This document shows positions 55,518 through 64,000 of a stretch of 64,000 nucleotides of DNA, piece after piece. Made by a program: the position numbers and the translations under genes. The notes beneath the pieces are model-generated. The model saw only the letters and a program-made list of their open reading frames with translations, did no database searches and was not told where the DNA came from. Each line of letters opens with the position of its first letter. Positions within the stretch are counted from its first letter, which is position 1. The DNA is taken from the NCBI RefSeq assembly GCF_009600605.1, contig NZ_VWNA01000001.1:2528501-2592500 (forward strand), read 5' to 3'. This DNA comes from Segnochrobactrum spirostomi (lineage in GTDB: Bacteria > Pseudomonadota > Alphaproteobacteria > Rhizobiales > Segnochrobactraceae).

Positions 55518-56012
55518 ATGATGTTGACCATGGAGCGCGGCCGCGTGATGCGCTTCGCCGCCGTCTTCGCTGCGGCCCTCGCCGTTTCGGCTTGCGCCTC
55601 GAAGAACCCCAACGACCTTTCCGGCGCCGCCGGCCAGGCGACTCCCGGCTCGCCGCAGGACTTCGTCGTCAATGTCGGCGACCGCGTCCTGTTCACCGTC
55701 GACTCGACCGAGCTGACGCCGCAGGCGACCGCCACGCTCGACAAGCAGTCGCAGTGGCTGAACCGCTACTCGCAGTACAAGATCACCATCGAAGGCAATG
55801 CCGACGAGCGTGGCACGCGTGAGTACAACCTCGCCCTCGGCGCCCGCCGCGCGAACGTCGTGCGCAACTATCTCGTGAGCCGTGGCGTCGCCGCGACCCG
55901 CATCAAGACGATCTCCTACGGCAAGGAACGTCCGGTCGCGGTGTGCGACGACGAATCCTGCTGGTCGCAGAACCGCCGCGCGGTCACCGTGCTCAACGGC
56001 GCGGGAAGCTGA
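55518..56012 (+). CDS. pal: Pal, peptidoglycan-associated outer-membrane lipoprotein
   Basis: A 164-residue lipoprotein. The lipobox ends at C26 (AVSAC). The OmpA-like domain has VGDRVLFTVDSTELTPQATATLDKQ, YKITIEGNADERGTREYNLALGARRANVVRNYL and ISYGKERPV, including the diaminopimelate-binding Asp/Arg. It anchors the outer membrane to murein and to TolB. AAGGAG 9 bases before ATG 55518 is excellent. The usual next gene cpoB (ybgF) is not present. Confidence 0.96.
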   Translation: MMLTMERGRVMRFAAVFAAALAVSACASKNPNDLSGAAGQATPGSPQDFVVNVGDRVLFTVDSTELTPQATATLDKQSQWLNRYSQYKITIEGNADERGTREYNLALGARRANVVRNYLVSRGVAATRIKTISYGKERPVAVCDDESCWSQNRRAVTVLNGAGS

Positions 56013-56060
56013 TCCGACGTCGTTTCGGAGCGCGATGACGCGCTCCGATGCCTCTCTGAA

Positions 56061-56094
56061 AAGGCCGTCCGCACCCCGTGCGGGCGGCCTTTTT
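56061..56094 (+). terminator. Rho-independent terminator after pal
   Basis: A 13-bp stem AGGCCGTCCGCAC / GTGCGGGCGGCCT with one wobble, loop CCC, and TTTTT after it. It may also serve the convergent EamA gene. Confidence 0.93.
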
Positions 56095-56109
56095 CGTTGC
56101 CGGGCTTCG

Positions 56110-57057
56110 TCAGGGGGTGCGGAGGGCCGAGAACCGGTCCCGCAGGGCGCGCCAGGGGCGGCCGTCAATCGCCGCGAGACCGAGGGCGATGAGCGCCATA
56201 CCGGCGAGGTGACGGGGCAGGATCGCCTCGCCGAGGACCACGACGCCGAGCAGGATCGCACTCACGGGCACGAGCAGCGTCACCAGCATGATGTTGATAG
56301 CGCCGGCGGCGGCGAGCACCCGGAAGAACAGGATGTAGCCAAGCGCGGTCGAGAGGGCGGCGAGGCCGAGGATCGCGCCGATCGCGGCGGCGCTCGGCCA
56401 CGGTTCGCTCCACGGCTGGTCGACGAGGAGCATGACCGGCATCAGCACGAGGCTCGACGCGGTGACCTGCCCCGTGGCGGCGGCGATCGGCGCGACGCCC
56501 ATCCGCCGGAAGCGGCGCCCGAACACGCCGGCGAAGGCATAGGAAAGGGCCGCACCCAGGCACGCGAGGTCTGCGACGGTGTCGGTGCCGATCCGGCCGA
56601 GCGCCGCGCTGCCCATCATCACCGCGACGCCGACGAGGCCCGCGAGCACGCCGAACAGCCGGGGCGGCGTGAGCTTCTCGTCGGCCGTGAGGACGTGGGC
56701 GACGACGACGCCGAACAGCGGGGTCGTGGCATTGAGGATCGAGGCGACCCCCGACGGGATGTGTCCCTGGGCCCAGACGATCAGGCTGAACGGGATGACG
56801 TTGTTGAGGATGCCCATCCCGAAGAAGGCGGCCCAGACGGCGCGGCCGCGCGGCGCGGGCTGACCGGAGAGGAGGAGGACGCTCCACAGGATCGCCGCCG
56901 CGATCACCACCCGCGACACCACGACCGTGAAGGTCGGCAGTTCGCGCACCGCCACGCCGTTGAAGAAGAACGAGCCGCCCCATAGCACCGACAGAACGAG
57001 GAGCATCCCCCACGCGCCGGCGCTCATGGACTTGGTGCCTGGGGTGGATGCCGTCAT
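56110..57057 (-). CDS. EamA/DMT family transporter
   Basis: A 315-residue inner-membrane exporter with ten helices in two EamA repeats (GMLLVLSVLWGGSFFFNGVA ... and ADLACLGAALSYAFAGVFGRRF ... PLLGVVVLGEAIL-type end). NATTPLFGVVVAHVLTADEKLTPPRLFGVLAGLVGV is the conserved motif of the first half. The substrate is unknown. ATG 57057 has GAGAGG upstream; ATG 57087 would add ten residues. It is convergent with pal. Confidence 0.88.
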   Translation of the reverse strand: MTASTPGTKSMSAGAWGMLLVLSVLWGGSFFFNGVAVRELPTFTVVVSRVVIAAAILWSVLLLSGQPAPRGRAVWAAFFGMGILNNVIPFSLIVWAQGHIPSGVASILNATTPLFGVVVAHVLTADEKLTPPRLFGVLAGLVGVAVMMGSAALGRIGTDTVADLACLGAALSYAFAGVFGRRFRRMGVAPIAAATGQVTASSLVLMPVMLLVDQPWSEPWPSAAAIGAILGLAALSTALGYILFFRVLAAAGAINIMLVTLLVPVSAILLGVVVLGEAILPRHLAGMALIALGLAAIDGRPWRALRDRFSALRTP

Positions 57058-57140
57058 GTCGCGCGCCGCCTCTCTGGGGTGGCGCATCTTATCGCCCGGC
57101 GCGGCGCGGTCCGCACGCCGCTTCTTGCGCTTGAAACGAA

Positions 57141-57165
57141 AAAGGCCGGCGCGAACGCCGGCCTT
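57141..57165 (-). terminator. Terminator of the proline-rich membrane protein gene
   Basis: A 10-bp perfect stem AAGGCCGGCG / CGCCGGCCTT with loop CGAA; on the minus strand TTTTTCG follows. UUCG-type loop on the transcript. Confidence 0.9.
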
Positions 57166-57189
57166 GGGATTTCATCGCGGGACGGGGGA

Positions 57190-58935
57190 TCAGCCGCCGT
57201 TCCAGGCGGCGAGCGCCTCTTTCATCGCGGCGTCGCCCGTCGTGCCCTTGCGGATCGTCAGGATGGCGCGCTTGCCGTTGGTGAAGACCATCGGCACGTC
57301 GATCCATTCGCGGTCGCCGAGGAGTTCGAGATTGCGCGCCTTGTCGGCCTGGGACGAGGACAGCGCGATCCAGAACAGGTTGTCGGAGACGCGGGCCGAG
57401 GCGCCGAGGAGGGCGTCGCCACGGTCGTCCGAGGTGCGCTTCATGATGATGCCGGGCACGCCCTGGATGCCGCCGCCGTTGAACTTCGGCCCGAGATCGA
57501 ACGAGATCTCGACGAGGTGGCTCGCCGGCAGCGCGGCGTCGCGGTTCTGGCGGACGACGAGCGTGACCTTCATCGACTTTTCGGGAATGTCGATCACGGC
57601 GCGCACCAGCGGCTCGGGCGCACCGCCGCCGAAGGATTCGCGGGTCATCGTCCAGGTGACGTCGCCGGTGAAGGCACCGCCGCGGCTACCCGGCACTTCG
57701 CCCTCTTCGTAGAGGGTTGCCGTCGCCGGGCCCGGTGCGACCTGGGTGTTGTCCGTCGAGGACTGGGTATCGGCCGGCGGGGCCGCCGGCGCCGGGGTCG
57801 AAGGCTGCTCCGCACCGGCGTTGTCGGCCGGGGTCGCCGGCTGCTGGGCGGGGGCCGACGTGTCGGTCGAGGCCGGCGGCGCCGGCGTCGTGTCGGCCGG
57901 AGCCGCCGGGGTCCCGGCGTTGCCGGAGGTGCTGGCGTCGGACCCGCCGCTCATCGAGGGCAGGCGATCCTCGTCCTTCGGCGCGCCGGTGTCGGCGGGC
58001 TGGGTGTCCGCCGGCTGGGCGGTCGCCGGCGGCGAGGCCGTCGACGCGGTGTCGGTGCTCTTGTGGGCGAGGAGCGCGGTGATGCGGCTGCGCTCCATAT
58101 AGGCCACGGCCGCCGCGGCGACGAGCACGAGCACCACGACGATGGCGATGATCCGTCCGCGCCCGCTTTTGCGCGGCGGCGGCGCGGCCGCCTCCTCGAC
58201 ATCGAGGCGGTCGTGCTCGACCCAATCCTCGGCGACGTCGTCCGCATCGGCGCGGGACGGCGGCGCTGCGGGCATCGGCGCGGCCGGCTCTGCCCGATCC
58301 GCGAACGGATCGGCCGGCATCGGCTCGCCGCCTTTGCGGCTGCGGCCGAACAGGCCGCGCTTCTTCGGCGCCTCGGCCTCGGCGGCCGGCGCGTCGGGAT
58401 CGGGCGGGAAGACCGGCTCGTCCGGCTCGCTCGGAATGGGGCGGATCGGCGGCGCCCAAGCGGTGACGCGCGGGGGTGCCTGCGGCTCGGGCGGGGCAGC
58501 CGGGGTCTCGCCGAGGGGGGCAGGCGCGGCGGGGGAATCGACCGGCGGCGCGTAGGACCGAGCCTCCGGTGCGGCGCGCGACGGCACCACCGGCGGCACG
58601 GGACGACCCTCCGGGGCATATCCTGCGCTCGGGCGCTCGGCGGACGGCTGCGGTGCGGCGACCGGCGGTGGAGGCGGCGCGGCGGGACGCGGCGCGGTCG
58701 GGCGGGGGGCGGCGGCGAGCGCGGCGCGCGAGGCCTCCTGCTCGATACGGCGGACCGCCTCCTCGAGGGCGAGGCGCTGCTTGGTGATCTCGCTCGCCGG
58801 GAGGGGCGGGTCGATGCTCTCCAGTTGGCGGACCAGCGCGGTACGAGCCTTCTCGTAGATCGCGCGCCGCGCCTGACCGGTATTTTCCGGCAGCGTGCCG
58901 ACCGCGCGCTGCAGCACCGAATAATAGTCCGCCAT
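57190..58935 (-). CDS. Proline-rich single-pass membrane protein of unknown function
   Basis: A 581-residue protein. The conserved N-terminal helix MADYYSVLQRAVGTLPENTGQARRAIYEKARTALVRQL is followed by a Pro/Ala-rich cytoplasmic region (residues about 75-250), a single membrane helix (GRIIAIVVVLVLVAAAAVAYM near 265), another disordered Pro/Thr/Ala stretch, then a C-terminal globular domain (AFTGDVTWTMTRESFGG ... ISFDLGPKFNGGGIQGVPGIIMKRTSDDRGDALLGASARVSDNLFWIALSS). I do not recognise the family. The gene is real: frame use and the terminator agree. It lies between purA and the EamA gene. Confidence 0.85.
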   Translation of the reverse strand: MADYYSVLQRAVGTLPENTGQARRAIYEKARTALVRQLESIDPPLPASEITKQRLALEEAVRRIEQEASRAALAAAPRPTAPRPAAPPPPPVAAPQPSAERPSAGYAPEGRPVPPVVPSRAAPEARSYAPPVDSPAAPAPLGETPAAPPEPQAPPRVTAWAPPIRPIPSEPDEPVFPPDPDAPAAEAEAPKKRGLFGRSRKGGEPMPADPFADRAEPAAPMPAAPPSRADADDVAEDWVEHDRLDVEEAAAPPPRKSGRGRIIAIVVVLVLVAAAAVAYMERSRITALLAHKSTDTASTASPPATAQPADTQPADTGAPKDEDRLPSMSGGSDASTSGNAGTPAAPADTTPAPPASTDTSAPAQQPATPADNAGAEQPSTPAPAAPPADTQSSTDNTQVAPGPATATLYEEGEVPGSRGGAFTGDVTWTMTRESFGGGAPEPLVRAVIDIPEKSMKVTLVVRQNRDAALPASHLVEISFDLGPKFNGGGIQGVPGIIMKRTSDDRGDALLGASARVSDNLFWIALSSSQADKARNLELLGDREWIDVPMVFTNGKRAILTIRKGTTGDAAMKEALAAWNGG

Positions 58936-59177
58936 GCCGTGCTCGTGAGGTCCTGTGCCAACGCGGGTCGTGTGCGCGGCGGTCTGCGCCGCCTCGAGCC
59001 CCGCGCCGAAAGAGATCCGGGCCCATCGGTACGGGCACGACCAGTCAAGGCGCGGAATCACTCCCGCAATCACCGGTGACTGGCCGCAAACCGTGGCCAC
59101 AGCGCGGCAAAAATCGCGCTGCGTCAACGAATCATCAGCCCCACACCGCCGATTCCGGCGCTATCGGGGCCTAGGTC

Positions 59178-60470
<1,293 letters not shown>

Positions 60471-60771
60471 GATTGCCAGCCTTCCTCTCAACACGCTCGG
60501 CCGCGCCGGAGGGCGTGGCGCCTTTCTATAGCGGCAAAGATTCGGCGCGGCGACCTTGCAGGCCGCCTCAGTTGCGGATTCCGGCGGGAAGGGATGCGAA
60601 AATCCGCCACTCGGGCCGGTTTCCCGCCTCGGTCATCACACGGGCGTCGATTTCTCGCGCGAGGACCTTTCCGAGCCGCGGCCGATTCGGCAGGCTGCGG
60701 CCCGCCGCGCGGCATGCTTCCGCCCGCGGTGCCCGATCGACCGCCAGATCCCGCGACGGAGCGACGACGTC
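60471..60771. other. 301-bp divergent region purA / mechanosensitive channel
   Basis: No gene or strong structure is seen. GGAG at 60758-60761 is the ribosome site of the channel gene. Promoters of both genes lie here. Confidence 0.4.
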
Positions 60772-63204
60772 TTGAAAAGCGCCATCAGCCAAGCCCTTCC
60801 GTCCGTCCGCCGCGGTCCGCGGCTCTCGTCCCGGTTCTGGGCTTGGCTTGCGGCGGTCACGGTGTTCGTCGTCGTCGCCGGCCTCTTCGGCGGCATCGCC
60901 CGCGCCCAGGCGCCGACCGCGGTGGCGCCTGCCGCGAGTGCGGTGAAGACGTCCGGCAGCGCCCCGGCCGACGCGGCGGCCAAGCCGACCGCCGACGAGA
61001 TCGATGCCGCCCTCAAGATCCTCCAGGACGACAAGATCCGCGCGACGCTCATCAGCCAGCTCGAGACCCTGCGGACGGCGGCCGCCGCCACGGCGCCGCC
61101 GGCTCAGGACACGTCCCAGATCGAGATGGTCGGCAGCGCGATCGTCTCCTACGCCGGCAATGCCTTCGCCGGGGTCAAGGACGCCACGGGCCGCCTGCAA
61201 TACGCGCTCCAAGCCATTCCGGCGCTGGGCCATGCGCTGGTGACGTCGGTCACCGATCCCGTGCAGCGTGCAAGCCTCGTCGCGCTCATCGCGATCGTGT
61301 TCGCCGCGGTCGGGCTCGGCGCGGTCGCCTGGCACGCCGTCAACTGGCTCATCACCAAGCCGCGCGAGGCGCTCGCCCTGCGGGGGCGCCATGCGGCGGC
61401 GGGCGTTCGGCTGATGCTGGCCGCGGTGCGCGTCGTGCTCGATCTCCTGCCGATCGCCGCCTTCGTCGCCATCGCCTTCGCGACGCTCGGCGCCACCAAA
61501 CCGACGCAGGCCGCGGAGGCACTCGCGCTCACCATCATCAACGCCGTCGTGGTGAGCCGGGTCATCGGCGTGTTCCTCCGCATGGTCCTCGCCCCGACCA
61601 CGCCGGCCTTGCGCAGCGTGCCGCTCGACGACGCCACTGCCAAGCAATTGTTCGATTCCGCGGTCGGCACCGTGGCGCTCGCGGTGTGGGGCTATTTCGT
61701 CCTCGATTCGCTTTATCTGTTCGGCCTGCCGCCGATCGTCCGGTGGGGGTTGCTCTTCATCCTCGGCATCGTCATCGCGATCTTCGCGATCCGCTTCGTG
61801 TGGCGCTGGCGCAAGCCGTTCAGCCGCTTCCTGAACGGCCACGTGGTGCCGGGGCGGTGGGATGCGCCGCTCGCACGCACCTTCGCCGACTTCTGGCATC
61901 TCGTCGCGACGCTGTTCATTCTCTTGTTCTGCAGCGTTTTTGCGCTGCAGATCGCCGGAGGTGCGACGGTGCTGCTGCGGGGCGTCATCACCACCCTCGT
62001 CGTCGTCAACGCGCTGTTCTTCCTCAGCGCCTGGCTCGGCCGCGTCGCCGCGAAGCCGCCCCAGCCCACGTCGTTCTTCGCGTCCCTGCGTGGGCGGCAA
62101 TACCGCAAGCTGATCTTCCAGGTTCTCACCGTCGCATTGTGGGCGGCCGCGGCCCTTCTGGTGCTTCAGGGCTGGAAGCTCCACGCGATCGAGTTCCTGT
62201 TGACCCAGCCCGGCCGCGTGCTGCTGCGGTCGATCAGCGTGATCGCCACCGTGTCGATCGGCGGCCTCGTCGTGTCGGAGTTCGCCAACGCGGAGATCGA
62301 GAAGCGGCTGCGGGCCTCGGAAGGCAACGTGTTGAGCGCGCGGGCCCGGACGCTGCTCGCGTTCCTGCGCAACATCATCCTCGTCGCGATCGGCGTGATG
62401 GTCGTGCTCATCAGCCTGTCCGAGCTCGGCATCGACATCGCGCCGCTGCTCGCCGGTGCCGGCGTCATCGGCCTCGCCATCGGCTTCGGTGCCCAGACGC
62501 TGGTCAAGGACATCATCACCGGCATCTTCATCCTGCTCGAGGATCAGATCCAGGTCGACGACGTGGTCGATCTCGGGGGCGGCTTCTCGGGCAGCGTCGA
62601 GGCGATGACGATCCGCACGATCCGGCTGCGCGACGAGACCGGCACCCTCCAGGTGATCCCGTTCTCGAGCGTGACCGGCGTGCGCAACATGACGCGCGGC
62701 TTCGCCTATTCGGTGTTCAACATTGCGGTCGGCTATGCCGAGGACGTCGATCGCATCCTGGCGCTGATCGGGAAGCTCGCGGCGGAGCTCAAGTCGGACC
62801 CCAAATTCGGTCCCCTGATCGCCGCCCAGCCGGAAATCCTCGGCGTCGATTCCCTGACCGAGACCGGCTACGTCGTGAAGGGGCGCTTCAAGACCTATGC
62901 CGGGCGGCAATGGTCGGTGTCGCGAGAGTTCAATCGCCGGGTGAAGCGCCTGCTCGACGACGAAGGGATCGACCGGCCGAGCCGTCGGCAGACCTATACC
63001 TATTCGGGAGATCCGAACTCGGTGCCGCCGGCGACCGTCTCCGCCGAGGCCGAGGAGGTGGCGGCGCTCGCGAACGGCGAAGCCGCGCCGATGGAGGCGA
63101 GCGAGGCGGGCAAGGCCGACGGGCCGGCGGCGAAGACCGGGAAGCCGGCCGTGGCGAAGGTCGGCACGGACAGCGAACCGAAGCCGCCGGGCGCGCGGGC
63201 CTAG
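60772..63204 (+). CDS. MscS-type mechanosensitive ion channel with large N-terminal membrane region
   Basis: An 810-residue membrane protein. A signal-like helix (AWLAAVTVFVVVAGLFGGIARAQ) is followed by a periplasmic segment, about ten helices, then the MscS core: TM3 GAGVIGLAIGFGAQTLVKDIITGIFILLEDQIQVDDVVDL near 562-600 and the beta domain GFSGSVEAMTIRTIRLRDETGTLQVIPFSSVTGVRNMTRG. This is a YbdG/YnaI-like large paralog that opens on hypo-osmotic shock. TTG 60772 is chosen because GGAG lies 10 bases upstream and upstream residues lack a helix. The C terminus is Ala/Lys-rich. Confidence 0.92.
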   Translation: MKSAISQALPSVRRGPRLSSRFWAWLAAVTVFVVVAGLFGGIARAQAPTAVAPAASAVKTSGSAPADAAAKPTADEIDAALKILQDDKIRATLISQLETLRTAAAATAPPAQDTSQIEMVGSAIVSYAGNAFAGVKDATGRLQYALQAIPALGHALVTSVTDPVQRASLVALIAIVFAAVGLGAVAWHAVNWLITKPREALALRGRHAAAGVRLMLAAVRVVLDLLPIAAFVAIAFATLGATKPTQAAEALALTIINAVVVSRVIGVFLRMVLAPTTPALRSVPLDDATAKQLFDSAVGTVALAVWGYFVLDSLYLFGLPPIVRWGLLFILGIVIAIFAIRFVWRWRKPFSRFLNGHVVPGRWDAPLARTFADFWHLVATLFILLFCSVFALQIAGGATVLLRGVITTLVVVNALFFLSAWLGRVAAKPPQPTSFFASLRGRQYRKLIFQVLTVALWAAAALLVLQGWKLHAIEFLLTQPGRVLLRSISVIATVSIGGLVVSEFANAEIEKRLRASEGNVLSARARTLLAFLRNIILVAIGVMVVLISLSELGIDIAPLLAGAGVIGLAIGFGAQTLVKDIITGIFILLEDQIQVDDVVDLGGGFSGSVEAMTIRTIRLRDETGTLQVIPFSSVTGVRNMTRGFAYSVFNIAVGYAEDVDRILALIGKLAAELKSDPKFGPLIAAQPEILGVDSLTETGYVVKGRFKTYAGRQWSVSREFNRRVKRLLDDEGIDRPSRRQTYTYSGDPNSVPPATVSAEAEEVAALANGEAAPMEASEAGKADGPAAKTGKPAVAKVGTDSEPKPPGARA

Positions 63205-63205
63205 T

Positions 63206-63415
63206 TTACTTCTGCTGACGCTGCGGAATGCGGAAGGCGAGCAGGGCGGCCACGACGCCGACGGCGAGCTTGATGCCGCCATAGGTGAGGGCGGCGGCGG
63301 ACGAGCCTTGATAAGCGGGGGTGCCGCTCACGGTCGCGAGCATCACGTCGTTGATGCCCCACAGCCAGAATCCGGCGGCGACGATCAGAAGAAGGGGCGG
63401 CAGCAGGCGCTTCAT
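63206..63415 (-). CDS. Small membrane protein of unknown function
   Basis: A 69-residue protein with two helices (LLPPLLLIVAAGFWLWGINDVML and GIKLAVGVVAALLAFRIP) joined by a polar loop. ATG 63415 starts a short basic segment. It overlaps nothing and converges with the channel gene with one base between the stops. I do not recognise a family; two-helix hydrophobic pattern and codon use support it as real. Confidence 0.7.
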   Translation of the reverse strand: MKRLLPPLLLIVAAGFWLWGINDVMLATVSGTPAYQGSSAAALTYGGIKLAVGVVAALLAFRIPQRQQK

Positions 63416-63551
63416 CACGAACCTCGCGGGCGGGCGCCGGCCTTGGTCGCGCCGGCGCCCGCCATCACGCGACGGCGCCCGCGCGCTGTCAACGCGCTTC
63501 GTCCCGCCGGGACGCATTGTCTCGGTCTTCGGACGCGAAGGGCGGTTGCAG

Positions 63552-63575
63552 GAGGCGGGCGCTGGCGCCCGCCTC
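63552..63575 (-). terminator. Hairpin after serA
   Basis: A 10-bp perfect stem GAGGCGGGCG / CGCCCGCCTC with loop CTGG, 21 bases after the serA stop. No T run follows. Confidence 0.55.
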
Positions 63576-63596
63576 GCGTTCAAGGCGTGCCACGCC

Positions 63597-64000
63597 TCAG
63601 AAGCGCAGCTCCTTCGCCTGGCGCACCAAGGGCAGGTTCTCGATCTTCGTCAGCACCTCGGCCGGGATCGGGCCGTCCACCTCGACGAGGCAGATAGCGT
63701 CCTGGCCCTGGGAGAGGCGGCCGAGATTGAAGGTCGCGATGTTGACGCCGGCGGTTCCGAGGGTGCTGCCGAGCGCGCCGATGAAGCCCGGCTTGTCCTC
63801 GTTCGTCACGTAGAGCATGTGGGGGCCGAGCTCGGCCTCCATGTTGATGCCCTTGATCTGGATGATGCGCGGCTTGCCGTCGGAGAACACGGTGCCGGCG
63901 ACGGACCGCTCCTGCCGCTCCGTGACGACGGTCAGGCGGACATAGTTCTCATAGGCCCCCTGCTGCTCGCGGCGCACCTCCTCGACGACGATGCCGCGCT
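63597..64000 (-). CDS. serA: D-3-phosphoglycerate dehydrogenase, C-terminal part (runs off right edge)
   Basis: The last about 134 residues of SerA, which oxidises 3-phosphoglycerate in serine synthesis. GIVVEEVRREQQGAYENYVRLTVVT joins the intervening domain; the ACT regulatory domain (LGPHMLYVTNEDKPGFIGALGSTLGTAGVNIATFNLGR) follows, with VDGPIPAEVLTKIENLPLVRQAKELRF at the end. The NAD-binding domain lies beyond the window. In this branch the long form with ACT domain is allosterically tuned. Confidence 0.95.
   Translation of the reverse strand, partial: RGIVVEEVRREQQGAYENYVRLTVVTERQERSVAGTVFSDGKPRIIQIKGINMEAELGPHMLYVTNEDKPGFIGALGSTLGTAGVNIATFNLGRLSQGQDAICLVEVDGPIPAEVLTKIENLPLVRQAKELRF

Overview
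The window is about 70% G+C and densely coded. It reads as chromosome of an alphaproteobacterium of the order Hyphomicrobiales (Rhizobiales). The evidence is an Omp2b-type porin (Porin_2), an sdhCDAB operon, a leuS-lptE-holA cluster, a marR / OmpR-type regulator pair divergent from a branched-chain aminotransferase gene, an IalB-like protein and ybgC-tolQRA / tolB-pal genes. A (5-formylfuran-3-yl)methyl phosphate synthase gene (mfnB type) followed by an amino-acid-kinase-fold gene suggests methylofuran synthesis, so a methylotroph using tetrahydromethanopterin-linked C1 oxidation is likely. The genus cannot be fixed from this window.

Layout. 1-7.3 kb: cysteine-synthase-like gene (partial), GAF-PAS-GGDEF cyclase, TetR regulator with a clear operator, CocE/NonD hydrolase, the methylofuran gene pair, a small NTPase and csaA. 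7.3-14.5 kb: an EnvZ-like kinase gene lies about 3.2 kb away from the marR and OmpR-type genes. An XRE regulator, a porin and AT-rich DNA sit between them. ilvE is divergent from marR. 14.6-19.9 kb: cytochrome P450, membrane GGDEF cyclase, GNAT, YihY and L,D-transpeptidase. 20-24.5 kb: succinate dehydrogenase operon with an FkbM-type methyltransferase gene between sdhA and sdhB. 24.6-33.8 kb: CysZ-like protein, lipoprotein, hrcA, divergent rph-rdgB-hemW, glnD and a DUF3108 protein. 33.9-43.7 kb: LysE exporter, yggS, an unusual AAA ATPase, leuS-lptE-holA, rlmN with an overlapping membrane-protein gene, and an IalB-like protein. 44-56 kb: mepA, ybgC, tolQRA, then a P1B-type metal ATPase and a large autotransporter, then tolB and pal. 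56-64 kb: EamA exporter, a proline-rich membrane protein, purA, a large MscS channel, a small membrane protein and the end of serA.

How the genes work together. Much of the window serves the cell envelope: the Tol-Pal trans-envelope machine (TolQ/R/A in the inner membrane, TolB in the periplasm, Pal in the outer membrane), LptE for LPS insertion, murein enzymes (MepA, L,D-transpeptidase), the porin and the autotransporter. GlnD (nitrogen sensing), two c-di-GMP cyclases and the OmpR/EnvZ-like pair add signalling.

Two patterns stand out. First, four conserved genes (mfnB, yggS, leuS, metal ATPase) each need exactly one extra base in a G run of the + strand to restore their frame. This points to systematic homopolymer undercalling in the assembly more than to real mutations. 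Second, several gene groups that are normally contiguous are interrupted (marR-regulator-kinase, sdhCDAB, yggS/leuS, tolA/tolB), so this chromosome appears to accept insertions into housekeeping operons. I found no rRNA, tRNA, CRISPR array, insertion sequence or phage genes. I did not find a coherent, clearly new multi-gene system. The best candidates for novelty are listed as findings.
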